Shown piece after piece: positions 19,042-26,653 of a DNA stretch of 26,653 bases. The stretch's first letter is position 1, and every line of letters starts with the position of its first letter. Origin of the DNA: Haplomitrium mnioides (taxonomy: Eukaryota > Marchantiophyta > Haplomitriopsida > Calobryales); the NCBI GenBank assembly GCA_049999725.1, contig JBNGIS010009253.1, positions 1 through 26,653 on the forward strand. Direction: 5' to 3'. The translations under genes and the position numbers were made by a program. The notes under the pieces are model-generated. The model ran no database searches. It was given only the letters and a program-made list of their open reading frames with translations, and was not told the origin of the DNA.

Positions 19042-19882
19042 ATGTATTTAGATGATGATCTAGTCTTTGAGACAATGCATCAATAATGGTATGGAACCTT
19101 CATGACTTGTACTCCAACTTGATATTAAAGAGTTGTAGGTGATCTTCCCATCGATGATAACGATCTGTCTTATTTTCCAAGTGAACTGATTGCAGTAAGG
19201 GCTTGTGATCAGTGCACATAAGTGCATGCTTTGCTAAAAGAGAGTATCTCCAAACTTTGGTAGCATAAACCATTGCCAATCGCTCTCTATCTCTTGCAGA
19301 ATAATTTTCCTTCGCAACATTTAGTCAACGTGACATGAAGGCAATCATATTAAGTCCATACTCAAACTCTTGTTTTAACACTAGCAAAATAAGAAGCATC
19401 AAAATCAACTATACAACTTGACTTTAGGTCATACGGTTGTAGAATTGGACGAGAAGACATCGCATCTTTGAGTTGTTGAAATGCCTCTTGCCTTTTGGCC
19501 ATCCATTGGAACTTTTCCTGCTTATATAGTAGATTCATAAGCAGTGCAACAAAATGAACACAAAAATGGATGAATCTTCAATCAAAATTTGCTAATCTAT
19601 TGAAAGCTCAAACATCTTGTGTATTTGTTGGTGTTGACCACTCAATAGTAGTCTTTATTTTTTCTTCCTCCATCTTCATGCCATCTGTAGACACTTTTTA
19701 TCCTAGGTAATCACCTCTTGCTTCCAAAACTCACACTTAGACTTCTTGAAATAAAATATCCAATTGCGTAGTCTTTGCAATACTTTTTTGAAATGATCAC
19801 AATGTTCAACTTCACTTTTACTAAAGATAAAGATATCATCCAAAAACACCAACACTCACTTATCCAATAACCCATCAAACAT
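19042..19882 (-). pseudogene. RT catalytic motif, thumb and RNase H of element B
   Basis: Following a frame change at about 19890, the frame reads MHQMFDGLLDK, a stop, then VLVFLDDIFIFSKS. The F-L-D-D (19846-19835) is the RT catalytic pair. FKKVLQRLRN and KKSKCEFWKQEV are the usual connection. RNase H blocks follow: ILQPYDLKSSCIVDFDASYFAS (around 19430), YSARDRERLAMVYATKVWRY (about 19310-19251), LMCTDHKPLLQSVHLENK (about 19225) and DRYHRWEDHLQLF. The segment ends at DALSQRLDH (about 19090), the family D-A-L-S-R, just before the integrase. There are several stops between blocks. RNase H removes the RNA template during reverse transcription. Confidence 0.8.
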
Positions 19883-21021
19883 TTGATGCATTTAGTAAGG
19901 CCAAATGTAAGAACCTTCCACTCAAAATGCTTAAACCTTGTACGAAAAGATATCTTAAGAATATTTCTTTCCCTAATAGTTATTTTCCAATAGCCACTTT
20001 GAAGATCTAATTTAGAAAAGAATTGTGCACCACTCAATTGATCTAAAAAATCATCAATACAAGGTTGAGTATAGTGATTCTTCATTTTTTGGTTGTTTAA
20101 GCCTCGATAATATATACAAAAATGAAATCCACCATCTTTCTTTGGTACAAAGAATGCTGGAGCTCTCCAAGACAAAGTACTATGTCAAATGAAATCCTTC
20201 TCAAGCAAATTTGTCAAGGTCTTTCAAAGCTCCTCTAATTCTTGTGGTTATAGCCGATATATAGGTCGATTATAAGGTGTACTTCTTGGTTTCAACTCAA
20301 TTGGAAAAAGCATTCCTCAATTATCTAGTAACCCCTTTGGCAAATCCTTCGAAAATACATCGGCAAACGCCTTTAAAATATCATCTATCATTGAGATAGG
20401 CATATTTTTTCCTCCCTTATTACTCAAGTTTATGATGGGCTTGATCCAAACAACAAAGACAAGCAACTCTTGCCCAATTAAATTAATATGTTGAATGGAT
20501 TTAGGCTTCTTCACCAATGATGTCAAACACCTCAAAAAAATTTTCTTATCTTATAAGGTGACTTAAATTTGTCGTTTTGCCAAATCAAATTGAGCATATC
20601 GATCTTCAAGCCAAGGAAACCCTTAAATGATGTCATATTATACAAGTGCAATAATAAATTTCATAGATTTCGTATACTCTTTTCCAATCCTTGAAAGGCA
20701 TAGGTTTTGAGAGTGAAACACATCATGTTTTTGGCTATCGGCCATAATCACAACACTCTCCTTGATAGGCATAAATTTTTCTTTAATAAACTTAGGAAAA
20801 TTTAGTGACATAAAAGTTTTAAAACTCCTACTATCCATCAACATTCTACAAGAGTACTCCTCAATTTTACCATCAAGATAGAACAAGGTACTTTGAATTC
20901 TTGTCGAAATTTCAACTCCATTAGTGTTTGAGAAGTTTTGAGTACGTTGTTCAAATGGTTGAGGACGTGGCCTAAGTTCTGTAGCGCTAAGTAATGAATC
21001 ATATTGCTTTGCTATGCACAT
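19883..21021 (-). pseudogene. Protease and N-terminal RT of element B
   Basis: One frame runs from 21021 to about 19891 with in-frame stops but no frameshift. The protease active site reads MLMDSRSFKTFMS; DSR (20835-20827) stands where D-S/T-G is required, so it is dead. GFPWLEDRYAQFDL (around 20610) is the usual protease end. RT begins with DVFSKDLPKGL (about 20360), then LFPIELKPRSTPYNRPIYRL. The open part 20175-19711 has VPKKDGG (residues 10-16), FSKLDLQSGYW (53-63, catalytic Asp 57) and FGLTK (91-95), after which the correct frame is lost. VPKKDG, S-K-x-D-L-x-SGY and FGLT are diagnostic for Ty3/gypsy RT. Confidence 0.85.
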
Positions 21022-21584
21022 TGCTTCTTCTAATTAAGCAGACTCTCTCATTGTAACTTTCATTCTTGTGTGTGGCTTCAATCATCGAACAAAGCAATCT
21101 AGTGTTTCTTCTTCTCTTATATAAGGAATTTGCATAATTGTATCTTGAAAATGTGTAATATAGCCTTGCACTATACCAAGTTGCTTCAATTCGGCCAATC
21201 AATCTCTTGCTACATTTGAAGCATTTACAACCCTAAACTTTGAAATTGTTGTTTCTTTGAATTCACACCAAGAAACAATAGAAGCAAAAAATCCACGTTG
21301 TGCTTGTTCTATTTTATACCTCCACCAAGTCTTTGCAACTCCTTCTAATTGAATTTTTGCAAATAGATTTTTTCGACCATCTTCTCTAATATTTGTAGCT
21401 TTAAAATATTTCTCACCATCAAATATAAAATTCTCTTCTGCACCACAAACCATCTTTCCATCATATGATTTTGGCATTGGAATTGCTCATAACTCTCTTC
21501 CTCTCGAAAAGTTGCTCTTTCTTTCATTCTCACTTCCAAAAGATGTGAAAGATGTTCAAGACGTTGTTGCATCACTTGAATCAC
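21022..21584 (-). pseudogene. Gag of element B
   Basis: The gag N-terminal piece MQQRLEHLSHLLEVRM (from about 21572) leads, with a frame change, into 92 codons (21477-21199) holding FDGEKYFKATNI and LEGVAKTWWRYKI. The latter is the L-x-G-x-A-x-x-W-W pattern of the retrotransposon gag domain. CEFKETTISKFRV and, in the next frame, LAELKQLGIVQGYITHFQ continue it to about 21100. No CCHC zinc knuckle is visible; the sequence passes from RESA directly to the pre-protease segment. The next open frame begins at 21021. The start codon is not certain: the Met at 21584 lies 44 bases after the primer-binding site, which is plausible. Confidence 0.75.
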
Positions 21585-21628
21585 CGCTTATTAACACTCC
21601 ATGTAGCTCACCACCAAAAAGAACCGTA

Positions 21629-21640
21629 GCTCTCATATCA
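21629..21640 (-). other. Primer-binding-site remnant of element B (tRNA-iMet type)
   Basis: On the - strand these 12 bases read TGATATGAGAGC. This differs at two positions from TGGTATCAGAGC, the complement of the 3' end of plant initiator tRNA-Met that primes many plant LTR elements. It lies directly after the LTR and before gag, the right place for such a site. Confidence 0.75.
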
Positions 21641-22124
21641 CTATAAAAGAACTTAATGACCAAATCCAAATGAGTAAAAACTCATAGTGAACTTTAATAG
21701 AGTTCTTCAACCAAATGCAACTCAAAACACAAGCTAAAACCAAGAGTGCAAGCAAAAGCCAAGCAACCAATTAACCCAAGTGATTCGAGAGTAACTCCAT
21801 AATAAAGAGTGGGGCAATGAAGCCCTTCTACTTATGCAAGAGAAGAAAGTGTGATCCCTCTTACTTGTCATCCCCCTTTCTTCTAATTTCAGCCCTAAAA
21901 GTGATAACTTACAAGTCACTTCTAATTTCAACCCTAAAAGTGACCTTATACCACTACACTTAAAAAAACTTCAAAAGCAAATAATCTTAAAATGATTTCA
22001 ACTCTAAAATTGACCCTGTACAACATCCTTTACTCCTTTTGGTACTCTAACTTAGTAATGGTTTTTTAGATATAGTTGTTGTTATTTTTTTAGTTGTTGC
22101 TTACTAAAGTTAGTGATCGTTACA
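21641..22124 (-). repeat. 5' LTR of element B, about 484 bases
   Basis: On the - strand it begins TGTAACGATC at 22124, a start typical of plant Ty3 LTRs, and ends at the primer-binding-site remnant. The expected terminal CA is not clear, since the last bases read TTTTATAG. It contains an internal repeat of a phrase reading AAGTGTAGTGG or GAAATTAGAAG around CACTTTTAGGG (near 21885-21960). No second LTR is in the window, so age cannot be estimated from LTR divergence. The sequence next to its outer edge (22125 onward) belongs to element A. Confidence 0.7.
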
Positions 22125-22380
22125 GGTGATGGCTTGCTCCAATTCTCAATACAAGTCAGATTTGATGTGGAATGCTTGTTCATCTTTGACCACCACTTGC
22201 TTGTGTTTGGCTTCTCTCGCTGTTCCCATCTCATTTCTCCAATGCACCCCTTCCTCCTCAATTAGAGTCGCCAACCGCAACCCCCCTTCCACTTGGGGAG
22301 ATTCTTCGGACTTTTTTCTGTCCGTCTTCTGCATCCGATGAGACACTTCGGACCCCTCATATCTTCTTACCTTAGTGTCC

Positions 22381-23254
22381 TCATTCCTTGTCCGATCTTT
22401 CGTGCTCTATTTTGGTGTATTCTTCTATCTCAATTTGGTTCATAGACACCACACCTTCTTCCACGAGATCCTCCTCTATTGCCTCACTCACCATCTGAAA
22501 CCAGTAGTGGTACTCCGAGTCTTCCTCCTCCTCGGACCACTCACTGTCATATTCTCCTTCTGCTTGAATCTCTCCCAGATGAGGAAGAGGTCCGTACTGT
22601 ACCACTGTCTTCTTGAGGCTAAACACCAATGTGGAAGTCCCCCAGTTATGCAAGACTCGGGCCTCATACAACCATGGTCTCCTAATTAGCACAAGATATG
22701 GAGATGCTCTGGTTGGTTGCATGACCAGGTACTTCAGCTTAAACTCTTTTCCTCCGATGAAGGTGGGTACAGGGAGGAGTGAGCCCAATGATTTCACCTG
22801 AGATCCATCCGCGAGCCTCATAATTCTGGCTGTAGGTTGGAATTTTGTGAATCCCAACTTATAGGTGGTCTCCTCCACCATTATATTCACTCCTGCCCCT
22901 CCATCTCCAGGCACCAACGACAATGTCAATCTCACGGACTCCCTTTTCCTCACACACTAGTTGCACATCTTCAGGAGATCCCACTCCGGGTGGCCTTCTC
23001 CTCCTCTTGGCTTCCATCAACAATTCACAGAGCTGCCTTCTGTATAGTGGGCTATCCTTGATCAATTGGCCCACTGTGGCCGTAACATGGCAATCCCTCA
23101 CATCTGCCTGAATGCTGTATGGGACAAGTTTTGCTCCATCTTCAGGGCCTGCGATCTTCGCCCCTACCTCCTTGAACCCTCTCTGTTGGTTGAGAACCTC
23201 CTTTAAGGTCTCCAATGCAGCATGTTTCTCCTCTAGGGCTTCCCGATCCTCCAA
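22381..23254 (-). pseudogene. Protease and preceding linker of element A
   Basis: The linker frame (23254-22859) includes VRDCHVTATVGQLIKDSPLYRRQL. After a frame change near 22930, the frame 22953-22381 (190 codons) carries an aspartic protease like those that cut gag-pol polyproteins. DGGAGVNIM (Asp at residue 17, codon 22905-22903) is the active site in the D-G-G-A form used by several plant Ty3 lineages. RLADGSQVKSLG and VLIRRPWLY (residues 88-96, family I-L-x-G-R-P-W-L) follow; one Gly is replaced by Arg in the latter. The end is strongly acidic (SEWSEEEEDSE, about residues 132-142). This frame is open throughout, so the protease is among the better-preserved parts of the element. Confidence 0.75.
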
Positions 23255-24014
23255 TTGCTTCCTTTCGTGGTCTTGTTGCTCAGGATAGAACCACTTCAGA
23301 TTATCCCTTTAATAATCCAAATCACTTCATGACGAGGTTCCTTGGGCTGCCCTCTTCTTGGTCTTCCGCTCACTTTTCCTTTGACTCTTCTTCTTGGCCT
23401 TCGCCTTGGCCCGTCTCACCACTCAGAAGTAATCTTCATGAGCGAGTGTCTCCCATCAGGGCAATTCCGCCTCCTCCTCCTTCTCCAAGGCTATGAGATT
23501 GATAATTGCGGGGGGATGGGGATTTGCGCCTAGCTCAGAGGATGCATCGGGCCTTCTATTAAGTGGGCAATTGACTGCAACATGCCCCTCCTTCTTGCAT
23601 TGAAAACATAATGCAGACGGTTGGCCGTAACTGCTCTTCTGCGGTTCCGGACTGTTAGAGAAAATGTGGCCAAGTTGGCCACAATTCCAGCATACCATGA
23701 CTGTTGTCCAAGGTGGCCGATTAGCAGCCCACTAGTTTCGTGGCCCTCCGCTCCCCCCCGCAGGCCTACTAAGCATGGTGCAAGGTTCCTCACTGATTTG
23801 ATACGCCGTCTTCAAGGCCTCCTCTATCACCTACTCCACTTCCTCCCTCACATAGTGCACTGCATTGTTTTCTATCGAGCATTCTTGAGGAGAGTGGCCA
23901 TGTTTGTTACACCTCACGCACCACACTCAGACTCATGTGATGGGTAGGGGTCTGCCTTCCGGTTTGATTCCTGCCAGAAGGATGTTCATTGCCTCCATCT
24001 TGGCGCTTAGCTCC

Positions 24015-24114
24015 NNNNNNNNNNNNNNNNNNNNNNNNNNNNNNNNNNNNNNNNNNNNNNNNNNNNNNNNNNNNNNNNNNNNNNNNNNNNNNNNNNNNNN
24101 NNNNNNNNNNNNNN
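24015..24114. other. Assembly gap, 100 N
   Basis: 100 undetermined bases in the gag of element A, between the Lys-rich segment and ELSAKMEAMNILL. Confidence 0.99.
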
Positions 24115-24485
24115 ATTTCCCTTTGCTAGCCACTTACGCTGGTGCACCTTTCTCTCCTTGGCTTGCTTTTTCTTCTTCGGATCATTCCACTTCTTCTTCC
24201 TCCGGGATGATTGGTCCTCCTCTGAGCAACTACTGTCTGAGTCGCTCTTGGACAGTAGCTATGGAACTTCCATCAGTCTCCTCTCCACTATCTGAAGTGT
24301 CCGAAGAGTCATCCGACTCATACTTTGCTCCGGTCTTTCTGCGGGAACTTGTCATTGCAGCCTTTACATGTGAGCGGGCTGCATTGACCGACTCTTCCAG
24401 AGTTTGCAGAACCGTCTGCCTCATCCAAGTCCCAATTCCCTTGGGCAGGGCTGCTAGGAACCATGTGGTGAGCATCCCATCTGTT

Positions 24486-24520
24486 GGGGGGGGGGGGGGA
24501 GAGGGAGGGAGGGGGGGGGG
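24486..24520 (+). repeat. Poly-G tract with four or more G runs
   Basis: On the + strand there are 14 G, then A, then GAGGGAGGGA, then 10 G. This could fold as a G-quadruplex and is hard to sequence. On the coding (-) strand it gives a run of Pro and Ser codons inside gag and shifts the frame, so its exact length matters and may be misread in the assembly. Confidence 0.95.
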
Positions 24521-25095
24521 CACTCAACTTCCAAGCCACCTTCTTAAACCTCTGGAGGAATTTCCCGACGGACTCTTTCTTCTTCATCCTTAGTTGACCC
24601 ATTTTGATCAACGCCCTTATTTTCTCTCCGATTCCTTGGAATTCTGCAATGAAGGTAGCTTTGAAGACCCCCTAGTCCCTCTTGACATTGTCGGGAAAAT
24701 CCTTGTACCATGGCTAGGCCTCTCCCTTCAAGACTGCAAAAAGGATTCCAATTTTTACATGACTCTCTCCATTAGCTGCCGCATTGTTCTCCAGATCATC
24801 TAGCCAAGCATCGGGGTCGTCCTTCGGAGGCCCCTTGAAGGATTTGTATTTGAACATGCCCCTTTATTCGGAAGGGGGCACAGGGTTTGCCATCCCAGCA
24901 TTGGCCAATGACAATTCCACCAACAAATCAATGCCTTCCTCCACACTTCCTCAACTGGCTCACAACGAGTTGCCCTCTTTCTTTGAATTCTCCTTCACAC
25001 TTCAACTGTGGATCCTTGATGTACAAAGTGATATCTTGGCCTCGGGTTGGTCTTAGGTTTCTCCAAACCTTGGCCCTCCTTCTAGTGCGAAACAT

Positions 25096-26653
25096 TTATG
25101 TCACTCCCCTCCTTCAGGTCTTAACCTTCACAAGTTCCACTTGAAAAGCAAGGGAGGACAAAAACAAAGGATTAAGGTACTTTTGTGAGATGGCCCCTAT
25201 CCAATTATTACTTTGAGACTTAAGGGGATCTCCCTTCACCTTACCATCCATGTCCTCACATCCACATTCTCAACATCTGACCAACTACTCATTCACCCAC
25301 AATATGAAAACATACATACACACAAATCCCAATAGCTCTGTGGAAATCTTCAATAAAATTCAAGGGTCCCAAATTTGGACCCAACCACCTTGTATACACT
25401 TCAAGAGTAGAGTGGAATAACCCCTTTATCATAGAACAATAGAAAGAGACTGGATTCCCCCTCCACATGGTTATCCCAAGGTCTCAACAAATGGAATTCT
25501 TGCTTACTTATAGTCTTGAATCATTCTTACACAATAAAACAGAGTACATGATTAGAATGCAAGGACCCAGTATCACAAGACTATGTCAAGGGACTTGACT
25601 CCCCCTTTATAGGGCTAACCCAAGGTTTGAACAAGTGTAGTCTTTCTCAGCCTAATCCTAATTTCTTCTTATATCATATAATAGAATTCAAATCTAACTA
25701 ACATATTCATACACATTTACATTCACACTCCCTCATTGCACTTTACCAACATCAGAGACCTTATAGGACCACTAAGACTGATCTTCCAATAGACTCCTCC
25801 TCAACTCACCATAGAAATCTTTCTTCCAATCCCCACACACACACCCTTCTTCCTAATAGTTTTTCAACTTCCCTTGCGAGAAGCTCTGAATTTACTTCCT
25901 CATGCTTGAAAGAGGATTTCTTTCACTTCGACCCCTAGAAAAAATTCCTTCCGACTGCTGGTAGCTCACTCCCCTTTGAGCCTCGAACAGGTCTTCTCCG
26001 CAATACGCAGGTTCTAACACAGCCACCTTCTTCTCAACTCCACTTGAAAGATAACACTATAGCACACTCCGAGCACTCTCGGTTGATGCTCTTGCACACC
26101 AAATTGCAGAGACGATCCTAAGATCCCACTTGGCAGTCTCTCCCGAATTCTCAACAAAACGGATCCCCTTCAAATCTCTCGTATCGATTCACCTCCGCCA
26201 TAGGTCCAGCCACAAGGATGAGTTCACCTGGATCGCCTGAGCCTCTAGAGCTCCTCACCCAACAATTCTTGGCACCCCTCCTATCCACCTCCACCCATGC
26301 TAGCCCCTTGCGCAAGTACACTCGCCTCACGTTAATTCTCACTAGGATCCACTTCTGTCTTACCTCATTGGGTTTTCCTCGTCCCAAGATTGCTTACGCG
26401 TCTTTAGCTTGGTTGCATACCAACCCAATCGAATTCAAAGCCCGACAATGTAAACCCCTCCAGCTTCTTCCCTCGTGAATCCTTCCCGTTAGAAAGAGCA
26501 TTATTTCTGTTAGGCTCAAACCCGGACGTGGCAACACCTGTCTCGTCTATTAGCGGTTTGCTTCCAAGTACAATGGTCACACGGGATCGAGTTTGAGGAA
26601 TCTCGTGGGTTAAGATTCGAAAGATTCCCACGGAATCCAAGTCTGAAGAACCC
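25096..26653 (-). repeat. LTR and leader of element A
   Basis: This is non-coding sequence matching 640-2264 in reverse complement. Strong blocks are 25099-25130 with 2234-2264, 25861-25902 with 1473-1514 (3 differences in 42), 26041-26142 with 1231-1325, and 26190-26290 with about 1094-1195. It continues past the window end, so the U3 repeats seen in element D cannot be checked here. The join between LTR and leader was not identified, since no clear primer-binding site is present. Short open frames at 26151-26640 on both strands are by-products of its higher GC content. Confidence 0.72.

Larger units (their letters stand above)
17716..22124 (-). mobile_element. Ty3/gypsy retrotransposon B, 3' truncated
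   Basis: On the - strand, from high to low coordinates: LTR (22124-21641), primer-binding-site remnant (21640-21629), gag (21584 to about 21040), protease, RT, RNase H and integrase down to 17716. RT before integrase is the Ty3/gypsy order. The integrase tail motif HPVIHISKLKPF and the WIGSFSNSK region before it (a GPY/F-like module) suggest the chromovirus side of the family. The chromodomain, polypurine tract and 3' LTR that should follow are absent; sequence of element C begins instead. Many stops, but long stretches stay in one frame, so decay was mostly by substitution. B lies inside element A in the same orientation. Confidence 0.85.
23456..25095 (-). pseudogene. Gag of element A with three CCHC knuckles
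   Basis: The start ATG (25095-25093) opens MFRTRRRAKVWRNLR. After a frame change come IDLLVELSLANAGMANPVPP and the gag core: DDPDAWLDDLENNAA (about 24820), WYKDFPDNVK, FIAEFQGIGEKIRALIKMGQL, and ESVGKFLQRFKKVAWKL (to about 24527). A G/C homopolymer tract (24486-24520) breaks the frame; MLTTWFLAALPKGIGTWM (from about 24485) resumes it. An Asp/Ser/Glu-rich and then Lys-rich segment runs into an N gap. Three zinc knuckles follow: CVRCNKHGHSPQEC (23920-23879), CWNCGQLGHIFSNS (23692-23651, last Cys now Ser) and CFQCKKEGHVAVNC (23608-23567). Knuckles bind element RNA. Several stops and frameshifts make it non-functional. Confidence 0.78.
22125..26653 (-). mobile_element. Ty3-type retrotransposon A, gag-protease and LTR/leader
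   Basis: On the - strand: LTR/leader (26653-25096), gag (25095 to about 23456), linker and protease (23254-22381), then about 250 bases with a 66-codon frame (22346-22146) that I do not recognise but which is Lys/Glu-rich and continuous with the protease tail. Element B interrupts it at 22124, and its RT, RNase H and integrase are not in the window. It is the same family as element D (31-2265). It differs from B in gag and protease sequence and in having zinc knuckles, so A and B are separate lineages. Confidence 0.75.

Noticed and set aside
22375-23947. Several + strand open frames of 74-108 codons
   Set aside because: They are antisense shadows of the gag-protease region of element A.

Overview
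This is eukaryotic nuclear DNA, most likely from a plant with a large, repeat-rich genome. A gymnosperm would fit, but the species cannot be fixed from the sequence. I see no intact host gene, rRNA, tRNA, CRISPR array or bacterial-type operon. Almost everything recognisable is a decayed transposable element: stop-riddled reading frames, CpG-poor interiors, nested and truncated copies, and three runs of N that are assembly gaps (5655-5754, 10405-10804, 24015-24114).

Layout, left to right. (1) 31-2265, + strand: long terminal repeat and leader of a Ty3-type element ('D'). It carries a three-copy upstream repeat with ACGTGGC boxes and is cut off at about the gag start. (2) 2266-4860: no recognised gene, a compound CT/GT microsatellite, and a minus-strand reading-frame relic I cannot name. 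(3) 5340-6590, - strand: Ty1/copia relic with a zinc-knuckle remnant, the protease/pre-integrase region and a DD35E integrase whose E is replaced by Y. (4) About 7497-9872, + strand: Helitron Rep/helicase relic, followed from the replication-helicase middle region to the VNKSQGQT end of a Pif1-like helicase. (5) 9873-16439: no recognised gene, but a striking series of short tandem duplications. (6) 16440-17715, + strand: gag relic of a second Ty3-type element ('C') with an intact CCHC knuckle, ending abruptly. (7) 17716-22124, - strand: a Ty3/gypsy element ('B') with LTR, primer-binding-site remnant, gag, protease, RT, RNase H and integrase, lacking its 3' end. (8) 22125-26653, - strand: gag and protease of a third Ty3-type element ('A') with its long LTR/leader.

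Elements A and D belong to the same family and lie in opposite orientation at the two ends of the window. Their LTR/leader sequences align almost colinearly from D 1231-2264 to A 26142-25099. B is inserted into A in the same orientation, with B's LTR edge at 22124. B's far end is fused head-to-head with C near 17716, so at least one deletion or rearrangement followed.

No gene set here forms a working pathway. The most useful points are the Helitron relic, the A/D inverted pair, the G-box-bearing LTR repeats, the triple-knuckle gag of A, and the cluster of small duplications. I found no convincing evidence of a previously undescribed biological system.
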